From NCBI GenBank assembly GCA_032622095.1, contig CP136067.1, forward strand, positions 49,763,899 through 49,827,898: a DNA stretch of 64,000 bases, given 5' to 3'. Of the stretch, positions 47,861 to 59,174 are shown piece by piece. Position 1 is the stretch's first letter; every line of letters starts with the position of its first letter. A program made the translations under genes and the position numbers. A model generated the notes under the pieces. It made no database searches. It had not been told where the DNA came from and worked only from the letters and a program-made list of their open reading frames with translations. This DNA comes from Siphonodentalium dalli (lineage: Eukaryota > Mollusca > Scaphopoda > Gadilida > Siphonodentaliidae).

Positions 47861-48501
47861 CTAGCCGATGAGCCCGACGTTGTCCGGGCTATTCAAAAAC
47901 CAAATTTCAAGTCGATAGCTCCACCCGTTTCCGAGATCTGGTCTGCGCATGCGCGAAGCTGGCGTCGCACGGGCTCGGCGACCCGATAAAATTCGTATCC
48001 GGGGCAAGATACATTCACATACCAAATTTCAAGTCGATAGCTCCACCCGTTTCCGAGATATATATATTGCCCAATGTCATTTGCGGATACCTCGGCCGGT
48101 GATGAGTTTAACGCGACATCGGCCGGTTAAGAGTTAAACGCGATCACGTCACGATCTGTTGACGGCGTAATATATTTACGGAATGTTTTTCGATGAGCGA
48201 AGCATGGTCCTGCGTTCTTCTCGATAATTAAGGTAGAAACTTTAAACGTACACAGGCGTGTGATACATCATTGTAAAGATGAAGCGCCACAGATGCTAAC
48301 CGTGCAAATTATATGACTGGCAATTTATAATTCGCGCTATATCGAATCGATATCTGAAAATTAATAGACCCATGCCACCCCCCGGCCGAAAATACCCCCA
48401 CATACCAAGTTTCATCGAAATCGGCTCGGCCGTTTTCGAGTCCATCACGATCACACAGACAGACACACACACAAACAGATCTTCCAAAAATATATAATAG
48501 A
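47861..48501 (-). mobile_element. Helitron m3
   Basis: 641 bases; like m1 but lacking about 80 bases (TTTGTGAGCACCG to CTCGG). Nearly identical to m6. Confidence 0.85.
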
Positions 48502-49526
48502 CTAGCCGATGATCCCGACGTTGTCCGGGCTATTTAAAAAACCAAATTTCAAGTCGATAGCTCTACCCAGCCCGACGTTGTCCGGGCTATTCAAAAACCA
48601 AATTTCAAGTCGATAGCTCTACCCGTTTCCGAGATCTGGTCTGCACATGCGCGAAGCTGGCGTCGCACGGGCTCGGCGACCCGATAAAATTCGTATCCGG
48701 GGCAAGATACATTCACATACCAAATTGCATGTCGATAGCTCCACCCGTTTCCGAGATCTGGTCTGCGCATGCGCGAAGCTGGCGTCGCACGGGCTCGGCG
48801 ACCCGATAAAATTCGTATCCGGGGCAAGATACATTCGCATACCAAATTTCAAGTCGATAGCTCCACCCGTTTCCGAGATCTCGTCTGCGCATGCGCGAAG
48901 CTGGCGTCGCACGGGCTCGGCGACCCGATAAAATTCGTATCCGGGACAAGATACATTCACATAGCAAATTTCAAGTCGATAGCTCCACCCGTTTCCGAGA
49001 TATATATATTGCCCAATGTCATTTGCGGATACCTCGGCCGGTGATGAGTTAACGCGACATCGGCCGGTTAAGAGTTAAACGCGATCACGTCACGATCTGT
49101 TGACGGCGTAATATATTTACGGAATGTTTTTCGATGAGCGAAGCATGGTCCTGCGTTCTTCTCGATAATTAAGGTAGAAACTTTAAACGTACACAGGCGT
49201 GTGATACATCATTGTAAAGATGAAGCGCCACAGATGCTAACCGTGCAAATTATATGACTGGCAATTTATAATTCGCGCTATATCGAATCGATTTGTGAGC
49301 ACCGAACTGAAATATATATTAGCGCAAAACGGCGTAAAAACAGATTTGACCTCGGCAAGTGAAAAGTTGACCTCGGATCTGAAAATTAATAGGCCCGTGC
49401 CACCCCCCGGCCGAAAATACCCCCACATACCAAGTTTCATCGAAATCGGCTCGGCCGTTTTCGAGTCCATCGCGATCACACAGACAGACACACACACAAA
49501 CAGATCTTCCAAAAATATATAATAGA
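48502..49526 (-). mobile_element. Helitron m4
   Basis: 1025 bases; monomer array as in m2 joined to the full m1-type spacer. Longest member, plausibly an exchange product of m1 and m2 types. Confidence 0.85.
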
Positions 49527-50203
49527 CTAGCCGATGATCCCGACGTTGTCCGGGCTATTCAAAAAACCAAATTTCAAGTCGATAGCTCTACCCAGCCCGA
49601 CGTTGTCCGGGCTATTCAAAAACCAAATTTCAAGTCGATAGCTCTACCCGTTTCCGAGATCTAATCTGCACATGCGCGAAGCTGGCGTCGCACGGGCTCG
49701 GCGACCCGATAAAATTCGTATCCGGGGCAAGATACATTCACATACCAAATTGCATGTCGATAGCTCCACCCGTTTCCGAGATCTGGTCTGCGCATGCGCG
49801 AAGCTGGCGTCGCACGGGCTCGGCGACCCGATAAAATTCGTATCCGGGGCAAGATACATTCGCATACCAAATTTCAAGTCGATAGCTCCACCCGTTTCCG
49901 AGATCTCGTCTGCGCATGCGCGAAGCTGGCGTCGCACGGGCTCGGCGACCCAATAAAATTCGTATCCGGGACAAGATACATTCACATAGCAAATTTCAAG
50001 TCGATAGCTCCACCCGTTTCCGATATCTCGTCTGCGCATGCGCTGCACGGGCGTCGCACGGGCTCGCCAATACGACAACGACCACCGCCTGGTCAAACTA
50101 CACACACGTACCAAGTTTCGTCCCGATCGGTCGAGAATCGTAGATTTATATTAATGACAGACAGACAAACAAACAGACAGAGGTCATCAAAATATATATG
50201 AGA
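49527..50203 (-). mobile_element. Helitron m5
   Basis: 677 bases, copy of m2 at an offset of 2343 bases. Confidence 0.85.
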
Positions 50204-50843
50204 CTAGCCGATGAGCCCGACGTTGTCCGGGCTATTCAAAAACCAAATTTCAAGTCGATAGCTCCACCCGTTTCCGAGATCTGGTCTGCGCATGCGCGAA
50301 GCTGGCGTCGCACGGGCTCGGCGACCCGATAAAATTCGTATCCGGGGCAAGATACATTCACATACCAAATTTCAAGTCGATAGCTCCACCCGTTTCCGAG
50401 ATATATATATTGCCCAATGTCATTTGCGGATACCTCGGCCGGTGATGAGTTAACGCGACATCGGCCGGTTAAGAGTTAAACGCGATCACGTCACGATCTG
50501 TTGACGGCGTAATATATTTACGGAATGTTTTTCGATGAGCGAAGCATGGTCCTGCGTTCTTCTCGATAATTAAGGTAGAAACTTTAAACGTACACAGGCG
50601 TGTGATACATCATTGTAAAGATGAAGCGCCACAGATGCTAACCGTGCAAATTATATGACTGGCAATTTATAATTCGCGCTATATCGAATCGATATCTGAA
50701 AATTAATAGACCCATGCCACCCCCCGGCCGAAAATACCCCCACATACCAAGTTTCATCGAAATCGGCTCGGCCGTTTTCGAGTCCATCGCGATCACACAG
50801 ACAGACACACACACAAACAGATCTTCCAAAAATATATAATAGA
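50204..50843 (-). mobile_element. Helitron m6
   Basis: 640 bases, copy of m3 at an offset of 2343 bases at its left boundary (48296 to 50638 internally is 2342). Confidence 0.85.
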
Positions 50844-51520
50844 CTAGCCGATGATCCCGACGTTGTCCGGGCTATTTAAAAAACCAAATTTCAAGTCGAT
50901 AGCTCTACCCAGCCCGACGTTGTCCGGGCTATTCAAAAACCAAATTTCAAGTCGATAGCTCTACCCGTTTCCGAGATCTGGTCTGCACATGCGCGAAGCT
51001 GGCGTCGCACGGGCTCGGCGACCCGATAAAATTCGTATCCGGGGCAAGATACATTCACATACCAAATTGCATGTCGATAGCTCCACCCGTTTCCGAGATC
51101 TGGTCTGCGCATGCGCGAAGCTGGTGTCGCACGGGCTCGGCGACCCGATAAAATTCGTATCCGGGGAAAGATACATTCGCATACCAAATTTCAAGTCGAT
51201 AGCTCCACCCGTTTCCGAGATCTCGTCTGCGCATGCGCGAAGCTGGCGTCGCACGGGCTCGGCGACCCGATAAAATTCGTATCCGGGACAAGATACATTC
51301 ACATAGCAAATTTCAAGTCGATAGCTCCACCCGTTTCCGATATCTCGTCTGCGCATGCGTTGCACGGGCGTCGCACGGGCTCGCCAATACGACAACGACC
51401 ACCGCCTGGTCAAACTACACACACGTACCAAGTTTCGTCCCGATCGGTCGAGAATCGTAGATTTGTATTAATGACAGACAGACAAACAAACAGACAGAGG
51501 TCATCAAAATATATATGAGA
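50844..51520 (-). mobile_element. Helitron m7
   Basis: 677 bases. Its 3' end carries the CTATTTAAAAAACC variant of m4, but the rest is m2-like, so it looks like a recombinant of m4 and m2 types. Confidence 0.83.
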
Positions 51521-52071
51521 CTAGCCGATGAGCCCGACGTTGTCCGGGCTATTCAAAAACCAAATTTCAAGTCGATAGCTCCACCCGTTTCCGAGATCTG
51601 GTCTGCGCATGCGATAGCTCTACCCGTTTCCGAGATCTGGTCTGCGCATGCGCGAAGCTGGCGTCGCACGGGCTCGGCGACCCGATAAAATTCGTATCCG
51701 GGGCAAGATACATTCACATACCAAATTTCAAGTCGATAGCTCCACCCGTTTCCGAGATCTCGTCTGCGCATGCGCGAAGCTGGCGTCGCACGGGCTCGGC
51801 GACCCGATAAAATTCGTATCCGGGGCAAGATACATTCACATACCAAATTTCAAGTCGATAGCTCCACCCGTTTCCGAGATCTCGTCTGCGCATGCGCGAA
51901 GCGGGCGCCGCACGGGCTCGCCAATACGACAACGTCCACCGCCTGGTCAAACTACACACACGCACCAAGTTTCGTCCCGATCGGTCGAGAATCGTAGATT
52001 TGTATTAATGGCAAACATACAGACAAACATACAGACAGACAGAGACAGAGATCTGCAAAATATATATGAGA
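51521..52071 (-). mobile_element. Helitron m8
   Basis: 551 bases. Ends the concatemer; the 5' start (TCTCATATATATTTTGCAG on the minus strand) is preceded by A. Includes a short internal duplication (GCATGCGATAGCTC) and a CAGA-rich microsatellite. Confidence 0.83.
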
Positions 52072-52307
52072 TGACGGTGTGAGTGTTGTCAATTTGGATA
52101 AATTTTCGTAAAAATAACTACTTTAAGCAAGATTATTCTATTTGATCACAATACCGTAGTGTTTCACATCACTTTAAAGACATAGGCCTATTATGTACTT
52201 ATTCGGGTGCGTGGAACTGATAAGTTAGTATTCAGGTGCTATGCCAACTGGGGGAATGTAGCATTCTACAAACATCACCGAAAATCTCAAGCGAATCGAC
52301 CGTGCCA
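52072..52307 (+). repeat. Host repeat, second copy, left part
   Basis: From about 52180 it matches 46190-46330 (GATAAGTTAGTATTCAGG, CTGGGGGAATGTAGCAT, AATCGACCGTGCCA) and is cut by the Helitron at 52308. It resumes at 53660. Confidence 0.7.
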
Positions 52308-52416
52308 TCTATTATATATTTTGGAAGATCTGTTTTTGTGTGTGTCTGTCTGTGTGATCGCGATGGACTCGAAAACGGCTTTTGAATAGCCCGTACGAAG
52401 TCGGGTCACCTTCTAG
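52308..52416 (+). mobile_element. Minimal 109-bp Helitron
   Basis: TCTATTATATATTTTGG start, GTGT/CTGT microsatellite, GGACTCGAAAACGGCTTTTG, then hairpin AGCCCGTACGAAGTCGGGT and CCTTCTAG. All terminal signals are present with essentially no core. Confidence 0.85.
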
Positions 52417-53145
52417 TCTATTATATATTTTGGAAGATCTGTCTGTCTGTGTGTCTGTGTGTGTGTGTGTGTGTTCGCGATGAACTCGAAAACGGCCAAC
52501 CCGATTTCGATGAAACTTCGTATGTGAGGGTATTTTCGGCCGGGAAGTGGCATAGGCATATTAATTTTCAGATCCGAGGTCAACTTTTCACGTGCCGAGG
52601 TCAAATCTGTTTTTACGCCATTTTGCGCTAATATATTTCAGTTCGGTGCTCACAAATCGATTCGATATAGCGCGAATAATAAATTGCCAGTCATATGATT
52701 TGCACGGTTAGAATCTGTGGCGCTTCCTCTTTCCAATGATGTATCACACGCCTATGTACGTTTAAAGTTTCTACCTTAATTATCGAGAAGAACGCAGGAC
52801 CATGCTTCGCTCATCGAAAAACATTCCGTAAATATAATTACGCCGTCAACAGATCGTGACGTGATCTCGTTTAACTCTTAACCGGCCGATGTCGCGTTAA
52901 CTCATCACCGGCCGAGGTATCCGCAAATGACATTGGGCAATATATATATCTCGGAAACGGGTGGAGCTATCGACTTGAAATTTGGTATGTGAATGTATCT
53001 TGCCCCGGATACGAATTTTATCGGGTCGCCGAGCCCGTGCGACGCCAGCTTCGCGCATGCGCAGACCAGATCTCGGAAACGGGTGGAGCTATCGACTTGA
53101 AATTTGGTTTTTGATTAGCCCGGACGAAGTCGGGTCACCTTCTAG
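52417..53145 (+). mobile_element. Helitron, middle of plus-strand concatemer
   Basis: Starts TCTATTATATATTTTGG directly after the preceding CTAG and ends hairpin plus CCTTCTAG. The interior is the m1 type in the opposite orientation: the long spacer and one or two 122-bp monomers. Confidence 0.87.
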
Positions 53146-53659
53146 TCTACTATATATTTTGGGACTTCTGTCTGTTTGTTTGTTGTTTGTCTGTTAGCTA
53201 TGGCCGGGAAAACTGCTGGGCGGATTTTGACGAAATTTGATACCTACGGTTACCTTTGTCCAGGGAGTGTTTTGGACGGGTCAAATCGTTAATCCGACCT
53301 GACCTTGACCTTCAAAAAGGTCAATTCAATGTCAAATCGTGTAAAACGGGACGGATTTCGACGAAATTTGATACCTAAAGATACTTATGTCCGGGGAGTA
53401 TTTTGGACGGGTCAAATCGTTACCCCGACCTGATCTTGACCTTCAAAAAGGTCAATTCAAGGTCAAATCGGGTAAAACGGGACGGATTTCGACGAAATTT
53501 GATACCCATGGGTCCTTTTGTCCGGCGAGTGTTTTGGACGGGTCAAATCGTGACCCCGACCTTACCTTGACCTTCAAAATTGTCAATTCAAGGTCAAATC
53601 GCGCAATTCGCCGAAAAGCAGAGGGAAACAGCCCGGACGAAGTCGGGTCCACCAGCTAG
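53146..53659 (+). mobile_element. Helitron, last of plus-strand concatemer
   Basis: Starts TCTACTATATATTTTGGG and ends AGCCCGGACGAAGTCGGGT then CCACCAGCTAG before T. The core is three direct repeats with GGACGGGTCAAATCGT and GACCTTCAAAAAGGTCAATT, different from its neighbour but like 40607-41518. Confidence 0.85.
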
Positions 53660-55332
53660 TTCCATATAAAACATCGTCTGAACTATACTAAATTGTAAGT
53701 ATTTACTACTCGAATCGGGACGCAACTATTGACGATAAACTAAGGAAAACGATTTCGCCATCGGCAGTCACGTGAGACACAATAATAAGATTGTTTTCGG
53801 GCATAACCACATGTACATAACTGTCCAGACGAACACTGATTCCTCAAACTAATATATAAAAAAAAAGATAAAAATTCTAGTTAACCACTGTGATTAAAAA
53901 AACAAAACTTTTGTGTTTAGACAGATGACAAAATTTAGGTGATAGAAATTCAGTCCGGTATCTGGGGCCACTGTTTCGCAGAACTCACTAATATTTGATA
54001 CGGGTTGGGCCAAGGTCACCTGAAACGATATCTTTTAAAACTCAGACATCCTCTAAAAATCCACAAATTCATGACTAACCTTCTACCCCTACTGCATGAT
54101 CATTCGAAACTGTTGAATGTCACCATGCATATATTACGTATATTATACTTATTATACGCTATGTACGGCGCAAAAACAAATATATAGAGAGTTTGTTTCA
54201 CGAGGGGAGCCGAACCTGGTAACACCCGAGTGAGTGAGATAAACTAATGCGGATTTTACAAATAGGACCGGCTCCCGGGGCCCGAGTCAATTATGTCATG
54301 TAATCATCGAAACCATTTTATTACTCTGTTTATTATACACTTTCCATCAGCTGGTCGCGTGCACTCACCGGGGACGTAATTCATATATGTGACATTATCA
54401 TTTTTATTTCACCGATGTATCCTTATAAAACAAGGCGAAGTCTGTGATAAATTATAATAGTTATTATGTGTTTACGTAAATCATTACGTACATTGTACCG
54501 GGTAATAGACCTACAGTTGTGGTAAAGACAAGGTGCACTTGCAAAATAATGCAACCTCCACTAAAACGAGCCGTGTCAAAGGGGGTGGTGTTGTTGTCAG
54601 TCATGCAAGGACTATTTTATACAGAAACACTTTTGTGTTATGTGTCATTGGTCGAGATTAATCGGAATTTGTTATCTGTATACAAGTAATTTCTCCTTGT
54701 ATATTTTAAAACAGTTTCTGTGTTATAAGCCAGTTGACCATTTCTATACTAAAGCATCATTGGTGATTATAGCTATCCCATAGGAAATGTTCAGATAATA
54801 CATGTAAGGCCAACAATAGGTCGTTTGTTGAACTTACTACCTAAGCATTTCCCTCAAATAAATAGGACTTTTTTTCTGCACTTTTATTATCTGTCGTCTG
54901 CTTCTATCACCTTAACATCCATCCAAATGGATAATAGACAATTCCGATGTACACTTTTTAACATGTTGGGAGAATCCATTTAGTATAGAAAGGGTTAATG
55001 GACTCGTGACTGGGCGTTGGGAACTAACATGCCCTTCCGGACTCGACCTTCTAGTTTCTGAATGTCCGATCGCGAGTCCCTCATAACTCTCAAATAACAT
55101 TCTCACGATAATTGAATTGCGAGAATTCGTTGACGACTCTCATAAATATCTGCCATTCATTGGTGACATTTCATTGTTCGTGATGGTGGCAACCAAGAAT
55201 TATAGAGGCAACAATTCGATAAGAATCTACACAATCCAATAGTCTGATATAAAGGCCAGATATCGTCACAGGCAAATCATACCATGGAACAGACACAAAC
55301 GTAACGACCCATTAGCTAATCAGAAGATTATT
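53660..55332. other. Host repeat remainder, then no gene
   Basis: 53660-53780 completes the host repeat (AAATTG, GACGATAAACTAAGG). The rest, to 55332, shows no recognised gene. Confidence 0.4.
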
Positions 55333-55812
55333 AGGTACTCAATCCGATAAAACTCATCTCAATTACTATTTCAATGGCTTCGGGGGTCAAAAATATTTGA
55401 TTCGAGTCGAGGAAGTCACCCATCAAAGCTCAGATTTGTTAGATATCGATTTTAGAAATCTAATATTTTTCATTATCGGGAATTCTTTCTGGCCCAGTAC
55501 GTAGTCAAAATTGCGTGATTATTACCACTTGATTTTAGAGTTATCCATCCTTGTCTGTTTGAATAGAGTTTTGGTGTAATCATCTCGAGCAGGTTTCAAA
55601 ATTGACGGCAATTATTAGTACTCATCTCGAGAAATTAACAAATTTCAAAAATCAATATCTAATAACTCTGAGCTTTGTTTGATGGGTTCCTCGACTCGAA
55701 TCAAATATTTTTTACCCCCAAAGCCAAAGAAATAGTAATATAGGACCCTCTGATCGGATTGTTGTTGTTGGAATCTGTTGAGATGGGGACCCTCTTTACG
55801 GATTGAGTACCT
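55333..55812. mobile_element. TTAA-flanked foldback element, copy D (both ends)
   Basis: Starts AGGTACTCAATCCGATAAA and ends CGGATTGAGTACCT before TTAA (55813-55816). The left half (ATTCGAGTCGAGGAAGTCACC, CATCAAAGCTCAG) is the inverted complement of the right (TCCTCGACTCGAATCAAATA, CTGAGCTTTG), so the single strand folds back over most of its length. Confidence 0.78.
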
Positions 55813-56040
55813 TTAAACATGTGAGAAATGGCATATTCGACTCGTTAGAATTTCGGGATACCCGATGTTTTGAAATACAAACAACTTCACTGCATGTATC
55901 ATCAGTTAAAGGATGGCACTCTATTTGCATGCCGTACATTAAGCTGACTTTTCACTGTCATAATTGTGATGTTCGATTAGATATGTTCGTAGCAAACGCC
56001 CTGTCTTATTCAGTTGTAATCTGGATTATTGTGCAAGTTG

Positions 56041-56679
56041 CAGAGAATTATGTGTTCATAAAAAGAACAGAGAATCATCTGCGATGCAGGAAACTATGTG
56101 AATACCAGGCGCAATGTTTGAGGGTCTACTTCAACAAAGGTAGATGCTTGATGATTACTGACCCTCGTAGTCTGTATGCATGGGAGGAAGTTCATAAATC
56201 AGAAATACCAGGGAAGGTCTGCACAACTCCAAACATTTGTAAAGGGGCAGAATTGTGTGTTCCGACCTTTCTGTCAGAACCAGGATATAGATGCGAAGCA
56301 ATAACAGATAGATTCGACATCCAAATATCAAATAAGAGTAGGACCTATGCTGTTGGATATTGCAAAGATCAGAGTAGACAATTACTGAGAGTGAGAAACC
56401 ATGATCATTGGTTTGATATATAGTAAGTTATATCCGAGCACATTCACATCTGAGAAGCATACCAGGATTCTGGATCAATGGGAAATTGATCAACAAAGGC
56501 ACAAGTTGGGTCACGGTTACAACAGTCAACAATGTGAGGCACACCGGCGGCAAACCTCACTTCACTGGTACCTTGGTGAACCAAATGGAGATGGTGATTG
56601 CTTGGAACTGAAGATGACTGACTATCTGATGAATGATATTCCCTGCTCAGAATTAGGGAAGTCATTTATTTGTGAGTGA
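56041..56679 (+). pseudogene. C-type lectin-domain gene fragment with frameshifts
   Basis: An exon-like segment after GTTGCAG encodes, in order, a cysteine-rich stretch (CRKLCEYQAQCLRVYF, GRC) like a PAN/apple module, an EGF-like piece (CTTPNICKGAELC, EPGYRCE), and the start of a C-type lectin domain (YCKDQSRQLLRV). The domain continues in a second frame with FWINGKLINKGTSW (about 56460-56510), and in a third with WYLGEPNGDGDCLEL and NDIPC..FICE before a stop at 56677-56679. Two frame changes in 250 bases suggest a pseudogene, though assembly errors or an intron at GTAAGT (56423) cannot be excluded. EPN is the mannose-type calcium ligand motif; the usual WND is MND here. Extracellular carbohydrate binding is the family role. 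The open frame extends upstream to 55803 but overlaps a transposon there. Confidence 0.72.
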
Positions 56680-56735
56680 TCATGCTGTTAGAACTGAAAG
56701 GACACAGACTTTATATTCTTGAGTGATGAAGTTAA

Positions 56736-57269
56736 CCCATTCATGACGGAAATTGCGCTGGCGCAACATTAAAGACCCTGTGCCAATGCATTATCTTATA
56801 TTTGCCTAACAATTTTTTATGATTTTTTATCAAATTTTCTTATATTCTTTAACAATTTTTATTATTTTTTCTTACATTCTTTAACAATTTTATCATTTTA
56901 TCTAAACAATTTTTATTATTTTTTCTTACATTCTTTAACAATTTTATCATTTTTATCATTTTTTCTTACATTCGTCAACAATTTTATCATTTTTTCTTAC
57001 ATTCTTTATCATTTTTCATAATTTTTTTGTACATTCTTTAACAATTTTTTATCATTTTTCACTATTATTTCTTGCATTATTTACCATTTTTTTGTTATCA
57101 TTTTTTTCATTTTTTCTTACATTTTTTAACAATTATAAAAAATAATATAAAATTTGTTAGGCCAATGCGTTCTCTTATACATGTATATGCCAGGCGACCT
57201 ATGGTCGACTCGCATATATAAGAGAATGCATTGGCATAGGTTATTTAATCTTGCGCCAGCATGAAAGGG
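56736..57269. mobile_element. piggyBac-like miniature element
   Basis: TTAA on both sides (56732-56735, 57270-57273). Termini CCCATTCATG and inverted CCCTTTCATG start with CCC as in piggyBac, followed by subterminal inverted GCGCTGGCGCAA and GCCAATGCATT. The centre (about 56810-57140) is an AT-rich minisatellite of TTCTTACATTCTTTAACA units. It inserted about 55 bases beyond the lectin stop. Confidence 0.82.
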
Positions 57270-57273
57270 TTAA

Positions 57274-58757
57274 AGATTTATTATGGAAGATGTTTTCCTT
57301 GACAATAAAATATATTTGCATCAGTTAAACGAACATGGCTCTTTCCAAACCCAAAATGATGTATACATAATTTGGTAAGAGGTATCTCAGAACATGCCTA
57401 TACACGGAAGATTTCCGTCTTATATCTTATATTTTTCGACAACTTTTAGATAGTTTCGACTGTTTCGGTTCATTTTTGTAGTCATCGGTCGCGTACACAT
57501 TTCAAATGTAGACCATGTGAATAAAATCTGGATCTATCGTCGCTCTGTAACGTTTATGGTTCCACATAATTTTGATGATTAAAAAGAAGAGAAAGCAGAG
57601 CGTGAAGTTTATAAATAGTTTCATGTTAAGTGTCAGACGCACATTTTGACAACATTTCCTGGTATTTCAAAATGGATTTTCTCAAAATCTGTTCGGAATT
57701 TCTTTGCGACATTTTGGTACAAGCGATTATTGTGGCACAATATTTATGAACCATCGACCCGTTGGATATTATAACCTCATTTACTTTACTTTTACGACAT
57801 GAACAATATTTTTAATTTCACTGTTTCGTGTACCAAGAACTTCTGTTAAGTATTTGTTTTCCAAAAGTGCAGTTCATATATCCATGTTATCATATCTGAA
57901 GATCATGAGGAGATACTTAATTTTTCTTGAATGGTGAAATTTAATGATTTTTTAAACTAGAAAGGCAACTACCCATAAATAAGTTTCTATATTTGAGAAT
58001 GTTCATGTTATGCCTGTCGATCAATGATAAATTGGGCTGAGATGAGTTCAACACCGGTCATGGATTCACAACCAAGCTCAGCTGACCACTATATCTCTTA
58101 ACACTGTGGCATAATTCCAGTTGATTGCTCCATGCTTGAGTGGATCACATTGTATATATCAACATTTATTTGGGCTGGAATATGTGTGTCTTCTTTATAA
58201 TATATGGGGTTTATGATGCTATATTATGTAATTAAACATCTAGCTCAACATTATAATACTAATGAAGCCTCCTCTCATATATAGAGCCAAGACAATAAGC
58301 TATTAGGTGATTGGAGTGTTGTGTGAAATTATTAATTATTCTAGTAGTTCTTGGTACCGAAAGAGAAAAAAGAAAATAATATTTTCATCCTCTCAAATGT
58401 ATTAAATTCCATTTTTTGTTTCGTCTCTTAATAATTGCTCAGATTATATATGTACAATGAAGTTGATGATAAGTAGAATTCAAGGAGTTTTGCCAGATAG
58501 AACCAGAGAAATTCTTTGTTGAAAATATCTTGTAATTTTTTGGCTGGATTTATGCAAAACGTGCGCCCCCCCTTAAGATAACATGCACCATATACATATT
58601 CCGGACTTAAGTTTCCGTTTCTAGAATTTCGATAAATTCAAATGGCACAGTCTTTGTTCTGGACCCGAACACATTGTATTCGAATTCAAGAGAAGAAACT
58701 GTATCGGTGTCAACAGGATGTCACTTTATGTTTAGTTTAGTTTATTTGGGTTTATCG
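57274..58757. other. No gene recognised
   Basis: AT-rich unassigned sequence; no supported exon. Confidence 0.35.
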
Positions 58758-59174
58758 TTATTCAGCTGCCAAGCCACGTGACGTCGTCAGTTTTACTTGT
58801 GGGGAAAATACAGTGGGGAGGGTTAATCTCGCCTGGAAATCATTGCACTGCACGTGGAAACCATAAACTAACCCACATAAACTGACCAACTTGCCCAGAT
58901 ACACGAATCCTCCTGATCGCAAATCCGCGTTTATTTCGAACAACCATCGCCATCGTGGGGCGAACGCGCCTCGTTTCTTACACAAAATGTGCGCCTCACT
59001 CATATCATGCAATAGTGGAGCGGACGGAACCGATTTCAGAAAGTTTTGTCCATCGGCACCACACACGGGCTTGTGATACATCATTTTGAAGGTTATGACA
59101 TTCCGCATCGGATAGGACCCGGTGTGAAATATACAAATGATGCAAAAGATGATTTTTAGCTGATTAAGTGCCAA
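58758..59174 (-). CDS. Unidentified open frame, 138 codons
   Basis: Open frame starting at a methionine with a short hydrophobic N-terminus (IIFCIICIF). The C-terminal half is noticeably GC-richer than the surroundings. I do not recognise the family. The abrupt base-composition change suggests part of a mobile element such as a terminal repeat. Low confidence that it is translated. Confidence 0.18.
   Translation of the reverse strand: MALNQLKIIFCIICIFHTGSYPMRNVITFKMMYHKPVCGADGQNFLKSVPSAPLLHDMSEAHILCKKRGAFAPRWRWLFEINADLRSGGFVYLGKLVSLCGLVYGFHVQCNDFQARLTLPTVFSPQVKLTTSRGLAAE

Noticed and set aside
47301-51518. Open frames of 135-156 codons on both strands
   Set aside because: They lie in 122-bp Helitron monomers, where overlapping frames on both strands are all open because of the GC-rich repeat; no family similarity.
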